6,228 bases of DNA, taken from NCBI GenBank assembly GCA_030622775.1, contig JAUXFS010000123.1, positions 1 through 6,228 on the forward strand, in the 5' to 3' direction. This DNA is from Rhodospirillales bacterium. GTDB lineage: Bacteria > Pseudomonadota > Alphaproteobacteria > Rhodospirillales > Defluviicoccaceae. The notes beneath the pieces were generated by a model. The model was given only the letters and a program-made list of their open reading frames with translations, was not told where the DNA came from and searched no databases. Below are positions 1 to 4,608 of this stretch, one piece after another (positions within the stretch are counted from its first letter, which is position 1; the number at the start of each line of letters is the position of its first letter). A program made the translations under genes and the position numbers.

Positions 1-135
1 GTGACCGACGTCGGCGATCTCACCTGCACCCAGGATGGCTCGAACACCGAGATCTCCGGCTTCGGCGGCGGTACCATCACCCTGCTCGACTTCGACTGCA
101 CCGACCTCGACAACGCCGACTTCGTCTTCGGTTGA
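1..135 (+). CDS. C-terminal end of an RTX-like, type I secreted protein (5' truncated by the window edge)
   Basis: Only the last 44 codons are present, read in frame from base 1 to a TGA. The residues are Asp/Gly/Thr rich and acidic, and end in a GGTITLLDF stretch followed by DLDNADFVFG. This is the style of C-terminus seen in bacterial RTX and calcium-binding proteins exported by type I secretion, where an uncleaved signal ends in an acidic-hydrophobic run such as DDFVF. The GTG at base 1 is an internal codon, not evidence of a start, because the fragment is too short to be a whole protein of this kind. Two cysteines in the fragment are unusual for RTX proteins, which normally avoid Cys. The family assignment is inferred from the tail alone; the repeats and any enzymatic domain would lie to the left of the window. 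Confidence 0.55.
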   Translation: MTDVGDLTCTQDGSNTEISGFGGGTITLLDFDCTDLDNADFVFG

Positions 136-136
136 T

Positions 137-166
137 CCCGCCGCGCTTGCCGCGTCAGGCGGCGGG
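137..166 (+). terminator. GC-rich hairpin after the RTX-like gene
   Basis: CCCGCCGC and GCGGCGGG form a perfect 8-bp stem around a 14-base loop, starting one base after the TGA stop. There is no T-run after the stem, so it is not a classical intrinsic terminator. Its position immediately downstream of a stop still suggests termination or 3'-end protection. Confidence 0.4.
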
Positions 167-235
167 CGACAGCCGAAGTTCCGAGGACGCAATACGGATT
201 CCAGGTTGCGGGTGTAGAGCGACTCGGTCCGGGGC

Positions 236-272
236 TTGTCCTCCCACCAAAAATGGTATATTTTTTATATCA
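236..272 (+). promoter_or_regulatory. brnTA promoter and probable autoregulatory operator
   Basis: This is the only strongly AT-rich stretch in a GC-rich neighbourhood. An inverted repeat, TGGTATA (254-260) and TATATCA (266-272), matches at 6 of 7 positions around five Ts and reaches the first base of the brnT ATG. A -35-like TTGTCC (236-241) lies 15 bases before TATATT (257-262), or 17 before TATTTT (259-264). Either -10 puts the transcription start at or next to the ATG, and no Shine-Dalgarno sequence precedes it. BrnA-type antitoxins are known to repress their own operon by binding promoter repeats, so this palindrome is the natural operator candidate. The exact -10 is uncertain. Confidence 0.6.
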
Positions 273-535
273 TGTTCTCGTTCGAATTCGACGAACGGAA
301 GAGCCGGGCCAATTCAGCGAAGCACGGGATCGACTTCGTTCAGGCCGAGGACCTGTGGAGCGATCCGGACTTTGTCGAAATCCCGGCCAGGACGTCGGAT
401 GAATCGAGATTTCTGGTCATCGGTCGGCTCGAGGGGAAACATTGGTCGGCGGTCATCACCCATCGTCGTGGGGCCATCCGCATCATTTCCGTTCGTCGTT
501 CTCGCGCCGAGGAGGTCGCTCTCTATGAAGGCTAA
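272..535 (+). CDS. brnT: BrnT-family type II toxin
   Basis: This encodes an 87-residue BrnT toxin, a RelE-fold ribonuclease that inhibits translation and is neutralised by direct binding of BrnA. Family marks are the N-terminal FEFDERKSRANSAKHGIDF (residues 4-22), the central R-FLVIG strand (46-51) and the basic IRIISVRRSR strand (69-78) followed by Glu80, in the usual order and at the usual length of about 90 residues. The ATG was chosen because the family begins at this FEFDE segment. An upstream in-frame TTG at 236 would add 12 atypical residues translated from promoter sequence. The last codons overlap the antitoxin start by 11 bases, giving a toxin-first operon with translational coupling. 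The pair is probably repressed by the BrnA-BrnT complex at the palindrome over the start codon. Confidence 0.9.
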   Translation: MFSFEFDERKSRANSAKHGIDFVQAEDLWSDPDFVEIPARTSDESRFLVIGRLEGKHWSAVITHRRGAIRIISVRRSRAEEVALYEG

Positions 536-758
536 AAAATTCGATGCCGACTTTGATGGCGGAAAGGATGTGACCGCGGCCCTGGATCTTTCCAAGGCGC
601 GTCGTCCCCTGCGCAAGCAAAGGCGGGTCAATGTGGATTTTCCGGAGTGGATGATCGAATCCCTGGATCGAGAGGCCAGCCGGCTCGGTGTCACCCGCCA
701 GTCGATTATCAAGGTTTGGTTGGCGGAACGCCTCGAACAGGCGTCTTCGAATAGGTGA
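525..758 (+). CDS. brnA: BrnA/CopG-type ribbon-helix-helix antitoxin
   Basis: This is a 77-residue antitoxin partner of the preceding toxin. The N-terminal half (residues 1-32, with KKFDADFDGGKDV and ALDLSKARRP) is charged and likely wraps the toxin. Residues 33-71 form a ribbon-helix-helix DNA-binding fold: the RRVNVDFP strand, helix A from EWMIESLDREASRLG, then VTRQSIIKVWLAERLEQ as helix B. RVNVDFP and QSIIKVWL are typical of CopG-like antitoxins paired with BrnT. The ATG lies inside the end of brnT, an 11-base overlap, so no separate promoter is needed. It presumably represses its own operon together with the toxin. Both proteins look intact, so this module is probably functional. The gene converges on the acyl-CoA ligase region. 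Confidence 0.88.
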   Translation: MKAKKFDADFDGGKDVTAALDLSKARRPLRKQRRVNVDFPEWMIESLDREASRLGVTRQSIIKVWLAERLEQASSNR

Positions 759-762
759 AAGC

Positions 763-787
763 GGCCGATCGCCCGCTCCGATCGGCC
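763..787. terminator. Perfect hairpin between convergent genes
   Basis: GGCCGATCG and CGATCGGCC form a perfect 9-bp stem with a 7-base loop, four bases after the brnA stop and just beyond the stop of the minus-strand antitoxin-like remnant. The placement at a convergent junction suggests a bidirectional transcription end. Neither side has a proper T-run, so intrinsic termination would be weak. Confidence 0.45.
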
Positions 788-868
788 TCACGACGCGGCC
801 ACCTTCTCGGACAGCCACATCCGGATCCGCGTCGGGTAGGGGGTGTCGGGCTTGTTGGCGGCGGGGGG
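788..868 (-). pseudogene. Possible C-terminal remnant of a CopG-type antitoxin
   Basis: The 26 codons directly after the ligase TAG stay open in the same frame and end at a TGA. They contain ANKPDTPYP followed by IRMWLSEKV. This closely resembles the second helix of CopG-type (PF12441-like) antitoxins, which from memory read like ANKRDVPYQSLIKMWLAEKV. The brnA gene in this window has the related IIKVWLAERL. The N-terminal part of just such an antitoxin, lacking exactly this helix, lies on the same strand immediately upstream of the ligase. The remnant has no start codon or ribosome binding site of its own, so it is unlikely to be translated except by readthrough. The homology is judged by eye from a short segment and could be chance. 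Confidence 0.42.
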
Positions 869-2506
869 CTAGAGGTTTTTGGCTTTTTCCCGCAGGAGGA
901 ATTTCTGGATTTTTCCGGTCGCGGTCTTTGGCAACTCACCGAATTCCACCCGCTTGGGGACCTTGAATCCGGCCAGGCGGGTTCGGCAGTGGTCGATGAT
1001 TTCCTCGGCGCTTGCATGCTCGTCCGGCTTCAATTCGACGAAAGCACAAGGCGTTTCCCCCCATTTTTCGTCCGGACGGGCGACAACGGCGACGACCGCG
1101 ACCGCCGGGTGCCGGTAGATCGCGCTTTCGACCTCGACCGAGGAGATGTTCTCGCCACCGGAGATGATGACGTCCTTCAGCCGGTCCTTGATCTCGATGT
1201 AACCGTTGGGATGAACCACGGCGATGTCACCGGAACGGAACGCACCACCGGCAAACGCCGCGGCGGTGGCTTCCGGATCGCGGAAATATCCTTTCATCAC
1301 CGTGTTGGCGCGGATCGTGATTTCGCCTTCGCTTCGCCCGTTCGCGGGCACCGGCCGGCGGGTATCGACATCGACGACCGACACGTCCTCGACCATCGGG
1401 AATCGAACGCCCTGGCGCGCCTTGATGATCGCCTGCTCGGCCGCCGGCAGGGCGTCCCATTCGGTTTGCCAGATACACTCGACCACATGCCCGTAAGTTT
1501 CGGTCAGCCCGTAAACCTGCAGAACGTCGAAGCCCAGTCGCTTGGTCTTCTCCAGGATCGCCGCCGCCGGTGGCGCGCCGGCGGTCATCACCTTCACCGG
1601 CTGTTCGAGCGGACGACGCTCATCGGCGGAAGCGTTGACGAGCATTCCGAGGACCACCGGCGCGGCGCCGAAATGGGTAACGCCGTTGTCGGCAAGGGCA
1701 TCGAAAATCGCTTTCGCGGTGATCGTCCGGATGCAGACGATCGTGCCGGCGCAGGCCGCCATGGTCCAGGCATGGCCCCAGCCATTGCAGTGAAACATCG
1801 GCACCGTGTAGAGGTAGCACGGATGGTGCGGCAATCCCCATCCGGCGATCGTGCCGAGCGCCATCAAGTATGATCCGCGATGGTGATAGACGACGCCCTT
1901 CGGCCGGCCCGACGTGCCGGAAGTATAGTTCAAGGCGATCTCATCCCACTCATCCGCGGGCAATTCCCCGTCGAGGTCGCCCGTCCCGACCTCGAGAAGG
2001 CTTTCATAGTCGATCGCGCCGAGGCGCTCTCCATTGTTCTCCGGTGTGTCCGCCTGGGCGTCGACAATATCGACAACCGCCATGTCCCGATGGTTCGTCC
2101 GGGCAAGCGCCTCCTTTACGGCCGCGGAAAAATGGGTGTCCGTGATCAGCACCCGGGTCTCGGCATGGTCGAGGATATAGGCGATCGTCCCGGCGTCGAG
2201 GCGCGCGTTGGTCGTGTTGAGCACGGCGCCGGACATCGGGACACCGAAATGCGCCTCGACCATCTCGGGGGTGTTGGCGGCGATCACCGAGACGACGTCG
2301 CCGGACCTCACCCCCAACGTGCGAAGACCGCGGGCCAAGCGGCTGGCGCGCGCGTGGACCTCGCGCCAGGTGTATGTTCGCGATCCGTAGACGATGGCCT
2401 CCCGGCCGCCGAAAATATCCCGGCTACGGGCGAGAAAGGACAGTGGCGACAGCGGGACGTGGTTGGCATCGGACCGCGCAAGGTGTGGGGAACCAAACTC
2501 CGTCAT
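869..2506 (-). CDS. AMP-forming acyl-CoA ligase (DmdB / plant AAE-like subgroup)
   Basis: This 545-residue cytosolic enzyme of the ANL superfamily activates a carboxylic acid with ATP to an acyl-adenylate and transfers it to coenzyme A. Visible motifs are the P-loop YTSGTSGRPKG (194-204), VPMFHCNGW (235-243), VYGLTET (331-337), the SGD aspartate (Asp427), the hinge KDRLKDVIISGGEN (440-453) and PKTATGKIQ, with the catalytic Lys532 near the C-terminus. Length and all core motifs are complete. The FHCNGWGHAWT and THFGAAPVVL segments match the group holding bacterial 3-methylmercaptopropionyl-CoA ligases (DmdB), medium-chain acyl-CoA synthetases and plant AAE proteins. The substrate cannot be read from sequence; a short or medium fatty acid or methylmercaptopropionate is plausible. 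The ATG is preceded by a weak GAG at about 8 bases. The gene has no metabolic neighbours and is surrounded by TA genes; antitoxin-like pieces lie at both of its ends. Confidence 0.9.
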   Translation of the reverse strand: MTEFGSPHLARSDANHVPLSPLSFLARSRDIFGGREAIVYGSRTYTWREVHARASRLARGLRTLGVRSGDVVSVIAANTPEMVEAHFGVPMSGAVLNTTNARLDAGTIAYILDHAETRVLITDTHFSAAVKEALARTNHRDMAVVDIVDAQADTPENNGERLGAIDYESLLEVGTGDLDGELPADEWDEIALNYTSGTSGRPKGVVYHHRGSYLMALGTIAGWGLPHHPCYLYTVPMFHCNGWGHAWTMAACAGTIVCIRTITAKAIFDALADNGVTHFGAAPVVLGMLVNASADERRPLEQPVKVMTAGAPPAAAILEKTKRLGFDVLQVYGLTETYGHVVECIWQTEWDALPAAEQAIIKARQGVRFPMVEDVSVVDVDTRRPVPANGRSEGEITIRANTVMKGYFRDPEATAAAFAGGAFRSGDIAVVHPNGYIEIKDRLKDVIISGGENISSVEVESAIYRHPAVAVVAVVARPDEKWGETPCAFVELKPDEHASAEEIIDHCRTRLAGFKVPKRVEFGELPKTATGKIQKFLLREKAKNL

Positions 2507-2570
2507 TTCGTTTTCTCAAATGAGGGGCAACGCCCGGAACTCCCGCTTCGCGCTTGTTGGAGCCAAACCA

Positions 2571-2759
2571 CTAGATGCGCTCCAGAAGCGGCACCGGAAG
2601 CCTGAGCGAGGTGGCGCGGGTCGACGGTTTCAGGTTGGGGAAGCGGGCTCGTTCCGCCGCCGCCCAGTCGACATGGTCCGTCGAGTCGCGGGTTTCCCAG
2701 AAGGCGCGCTCGTCCGCTTCGCTCTCGAACGCGGGTAACGGTATAGTACCGACTTTCAT
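2571..2759 (-). CDS. Truncated CopG-type (PF12441-like) antitoxin
   Basis: This encodes 62 residues with the hallmark order of the CopG-type antitoxin family: FESEADERAFWETRDSTDHV (11-30), DWAAAERARFPNLKPST (31-47), then the strand SLRLP and the start of helix A, PLLERI (51-62). Known members continue after LLERI with a Lys and roughly 20 more residues forming the rest of the ribbon-helix-helix fold. Here a TAG follows directly, so the second DNA-binding helix is lost. The ATG is well supported by an AGGGAG nine bases upstream. The N-terminal toxin-binding part is intact, but DNA binding is probably impaired. No matching toxin is adjacent: the upstream toxin already has its own antitoxin. It is probably a decaying or interrupted gene. 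Confidence 0.75.
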   Translation of the reverse strand: MKVGTIPLPAFESEADERAFWETRDSTDHVDWAAAERARFPNLKPSTRATSLRLPVPLLERI

Positions 2760-2881
2760 AATTTTGTGCTCCCTGTGATCGTTTTTCCCGCGCCCTCGGC
2801 AGGGTTTCGGGAAACCGTGGCGCCGGTGGCGCCGCGCAAGTTCCCAAAGGGTTTGCCGGTCAATATCAATGCTCGTTGGTA
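2760..2881 (-). other. Spacer between the ParE toxin and the truncated antitoxin, with two hairpins
   Basis: This 122-base spacer follows the parE stop on the minus strand. GGCGCC (2819-2824) and GGCGCC (2828-2833) can form a stem around three bases, extended by flanking pairs. GGTTT (2803-2807) and AAACC (2812-2816) form a second small stem. Neither is followed by a T-run. These may reduce read-through from the TA pair. The end nearest the antitoxin holds its AGGGAG ribosome binding site. I see no toxin-like coding sequence here. Confidence 0.35.
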
Positions 2882-3202
2882 TTAGGTGCGCAGACGATTC
2901 CGCCAGTACCCGGGGCGGCGAGAATGATGAGCTACAGCGACAACAAGGATTTCTTCGGAAAGTTCCCGGATCACGATGTCGTATGGAAACCGCTTGAGCA
3001 TGAGCCTCTTGGCCCCTCGGGTGCCCGCGGCACCGGGCATGTTCGTGAGGGGAACGATCTCGTCTTCGAGAAGGTCGATAGCCGCATCAATCGCTCGAGC
3101 AAACTCTACGCCCAGTCCGGCACGCTCTTGCTCGTACCAAGCCGCCGCTTCAATCGCTTCTTCGGCGGCTTGTTCAAGGACGCGGACACGGATCCGTTGC
3201 AC
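2882..3202 (-). CDS. RelE/ParE-family toxin
   Basis: This 106-residue RelE/ParE-superfamily toxin has the typical opening helix pair AAEEAIEAAAWYEQERAGLGVEF (12-34), a basic middle RGAKRLMLKRFPYDIVIRE (62-80) and the C-terminal strand EILVVAVAHHSRRPGYWRNR (84-103). The AHHSRRPGYW ending is characteristic of the ParE/RelE group paired with PF09720 antitoxins. Family members either cleave mRNA at the ribosome or poison DNA gyrase; the sequence does not say which. Translation starts at a GTG that shares one base with the TAG stop of the upstream antitoxin (TAGTG), so production is coupled to the antitoxin. Length is normal and no residue is obviously missing, so it is probably active. Confidence 0.87.
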   Translation of the reverse strand: MQRIRVRVLEQAAEEAIEAAAWYEQERAGLGVEFARAIDAAIDLLEDEIVPLTNMPGAAGTRGAKRLMLKRFPYDIVIRELSEEILVVAVAHHSRRPGYWRNRLRT

Positions 3203-3441
3203 TAGCGGCTGCCGAGCCGCGCCTGCATTCGTCGCCGAAATTCGTCTCGATCCACGAGCTTCGCGGTGCCGGCGTCGATCTCGGCGAGACGGCGCAGAAG
3301 TTCCTTGTCCCAGCCATCGGCGACAGCCGCGTCAGGGGGCGCATCCAAGCTCTTGACGAGTTCGTGTGCCAGTTCGGCGCGCTCCGCCTCGGGCAGCATC
3401 AGTGCCTCGGCGCGAAGTTTGCTCAACGTTCCCGTTCCCAT
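3202..3441 (-). CDS. PF09720-type addiction module antitoxin
   Basis: This 79-residue acidic protein matches the putative addiction module component family (PF09720/TIGR02574): LSKLRAEALMLPEAERAELAHELVKSL (6-32), GWDKELLRRLAEIDAGTAKLVD (43-64) and a basic tail FRRRMQARLGSR. The LP-EAERAELAHELV helix, the W-E-RR-EID-G block and the length of about 75-80 residues are diagnostic. It should wrap and neutralise the ParE-type toxin encoded directly downstream, with which it shares one base. The ATG was preferred over an upstream in-frame start because GGAGG sits four bases before it and family members begin close to this point. The family has no obvious DNA-binding fold, so how the operon is regulated is open. 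It is transcribed divergently from the ParD-ParE module. Confidence 0.86.
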   Translation of the reverse strand: MGTGTLSKLRAEALMLPEAERAELAHELVKSLDAPPDAAVADGWDKELLRRLAEIDAGTAKLVDRDEFRRRMQARLGSR

Positions 3442-3587
3442 GGATCCTCCGAACGTCCAGTGCGCAACGATAGTATTCCGCTCGGGTGCAGCCAACAAGC
3501 AGATCGAGCGGACGCGTACAATGCCAACCAAACTTTGACAATTTTTGGTCATGTCCTCATGATAAGAACAATAGGAGGAGCATGGTC
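3442..3587. promoter_or_regulatory. Divergent promoter region shared by two TA operons
   Basis: Plus strand: a consensus TTGACA (3535-3540) and CATGAT (3558-3563), 17 bases apart, lead to parD; an AGGAGG (3573-3578) serves its start. Minus strand: TTGTTG (complement of 3493-3498) and TACTAT (complement of 3470-3475), also 17 bases apart, lead to the PF09720 antitoxin, with GGAGG at its start. A perfect 8-bp inverted repeat, TCCGCTCG (3477-3484) and CGAGCGGA (3505-3512), brackets the minus-strand -35 and is a candidate operator. The ParD-side -35 is the most convincing single element. Confidence 0.6.
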
Positions 3588-3851
3588 ATGCATCTGTCAC
3601 TGACCCCGAAACTCGAGGAACTGGTCCGCCGCAAGGTGGAATCCGGCCTCTACAACAACGCCAGCGAGGTCGTTCGAGAAGCGTTGCGCCTGATGGCGGA
3701 GCAGGATCACGTCTACCACCTCAAGCTCGAGCGGCTCCGCGGCGCCCTCGAGGCGGGAGAAGCGAGCGGACCGGCCAGGGAGTTCGATTTCGATACCTTC
3801 ATGAAAGAATTGGACGAAGAGGGGAATGATACCAACGAGCCGATGAAATGA
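3588..3851 (+). CDS. parD: ParD-family ribbon-helix-helix antitoxin
   Basis: This 87-residue ParD-type antitoxin has an N-terminal ribbon-helix-helix: strand MHLSLTP (1-7), helix KLEELVRRKVESGLYNNASEVVREALRLM (8-36), with the signature YNNASEVVREALR. A linker and an acidic C-terminal tail (FDFDTFMKELDEEG) bind the toxin. It represses its own promoter and neutralises ParE, a gyrase inhibitor in characterised systems. Two ATGs are possible. The one given lies 9 bases after AGGAGG; the other, two codons upstream at 3582, is only 3 bases from it. The partner toxin is downstream but not overlapping: about 140 bases separate them, which is unusual because parD and parE normally touch. A perfect hairpin covers the stop codon. 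Confidence 0.88.
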   Translation: MHLSLTPKLEELVRRKVESGLYNNASEVVREALRLMAEQDHVYHLKLERLRGALEAGEASGPAREFDFDTFMKELDEEGNDTNEPMK

Positions 3852-3972
3852 CCTTCATCGGTTCGCTGGCAAGCGCAAGTGCGCGCCCGCAGCGCAGCGA
3901 GGATAGTCAAGCGGACGGATGTCCGCGCCCGGCGATTGAGGGAATTCAGGCGAGTCCAGTCATGGGCTCGCC
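3841..3972 (+). other. Hairpin-rich spacer between parD and parE
   Basis: Four inverted repeats follow one another: CGATGAA/TTCATCG with a 6-base loop holding the parD stop (3841-3860); GCGC/GCGC with a 4-base loop (3873-3884); GCGGAC/GTCCGC with a GGAT loop (3911-3926); and GGCGAGTCC/GGGCTCGCC, 9 bp with one G-T wobble and a 6-base loop (3949-3972). The last lies about 20 bases before the parE TTG. A 43-codon frame starting at 3848 (ATGA overlap with parD) and ending at 3979 spans the spacer. It is Ser/Ala/Pro-rich, resembles no family I recognise and is probably not a gene, although its translation could couple ribosomes to parE. The likely effect is to lower toxin translation or separate the messages; this is inference. 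Confidence 0.5.
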
Positions 3973-3991
3973 GGTATGAGGCCCGCCGCAC

Positions 3992-4351
3992 TTGAAGTCG
4001 TCACCCAAATACCTGGTTCGGCCCGAGGCCGAGAAGGACCTGAAAGGGATCGGCCGCTACACGCGGCGAGCATGGGGTCGGGAACAGGCGCGGAAATACC
4101 TTCGCGTCCTTCACCAAAAGCTGCAACGCTTGGCCGCCAATCCGAACCTGGGGATCATTCGCGACGACGTTGGCGAGGGCTATCGAAGCGCGCCCGTGGG
4201 GCGGCACCTGGTCTTTTACCGCACCACTGGGGACGACATTGTCGTCGTGCGCGTGCTGCACGAGAGCATGGACGTTCAACGCCATCTCGATCTCCCGACG
4301 GAAGCGGGCAACGACGCATCGTCGCCGGCACCCAAGAAACAGAAGCGCTGA
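3992..4351 (+). CDS. parE: ParE-family toxin with C-terminal extension
   Basis: This 119-residue ParE-family toxin has YLVRPEAEKDLKGIGRYTRRAWG (7-29), the helix EQARKYLRVLHQKLQRLAANP (31-51), the middle IRDDVGEGYRSAPVGRHLVFYR (56-77) and the C-terminal strand DDIVVVRVLHESMDVQRHL (81-99). These are the classic ParE blocks. Characterised ParE proteins block DNA gyrase. Family members usually end near the RHL segment; here about 20 residues follow, ending in a basic PKKQKR tail. An in-frame stop just upstream (3977-3979) leaves the TTG as the only reasonable start. A GAGG lies about 10 bases ahead. A rare TTG start, weak ribosome binding site and preceding hairpin together should keep toxin output low relative to ParD. 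Confidence 0.83.
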   Translation: MKSSPKYLVRPEAEKDLKGIGRYTRRAWGREQARKYLRVLHQKLQRLAANPNLGIIRDDVGEGYRSAPVGRHLVFYRTTGDDIVVVRVLHESMDVQRHLDLPTEAGNDASSPAPKKQKR

Positions 4352-4608
4352 CAGCATCACTAAGAGTCTGACACCGGCAACCCAATGAAGAGTCCTCCCG
4401 ATGGGCCCGCATCGCCTGCGCGCACCCTCCTGCCGAGGACGCGGCAAACGCGATCGTATGTGCACCATATGTCTGGGTCGGAGCACTAGCCGAAATGGCT
4501 TGCCACCTCAAATGCGCGGCGACCGCAAGTCATTTGTGGGTGCTAGCATCGAGATCTCGCCGTATACTGAGGGTGCGAAGCTAGGCGCGCTTTAAGGGAC
4601 CGGGGATC
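4352..4608. other. Intergenic stretch with a probable promoter for the HD gene
   Basis: No credible coding sequence, RNA gene or repeat was seen in most of this 257-base stretch. Near its right end, TATACT (4563-4568) is a good -10 match about 40 bases before the ATG of the HD protein. A convincing -35 is missing: TTGTGG (4534-4539) is too far at 23 bases, and TGCTAG (4541-4546) is a poor match at 16. No intrinsic terminator was found after parE. Confidence 0.4.

Noticed and set aside
236..271. Upstream TTG start for brnT adding 12 residues
   Set aside because: The added residues come from the AT-rich promoter palindrome, lack a ribosome binding site and are not part of the family.
132..524. 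Upstream extension of brnA into a 208-codon frame
   Set aside because: The extra codons overlap brnT in another frame and include no antitoxin-like sequence; the ATG overlapping the brnT end fits the operon layout.
755..2605. Long plus-strand open frames (372 and 241 codons) opposite the acyl-CoA ligase
   Set aside because: They are antisense shadows in GC-rich DNA: the translations show no family motifs, while the minus strand encodes a complete ligase with every core motif.
2757..2880. Open frame running upstream of the truncated antitoxin, possibly a toxin remnant
   Set aside because: It contains no BrnT or RelE motif and no start codon supported by a ribosome binding site.
3442..3552. 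Extended 116-residue form of the PF09720 antitoxin
   Set aside because: The ATG at 3441 has an excellent GGAGG and matches the family start; the extension covers the promoter region.
4352..4608. tRNA, small RNA or CRISPR-like repeats in the intergenic stretch
   Set aside because: No cloverleaf, repeat unit or strong hairpin with a T-run could be found by eye.
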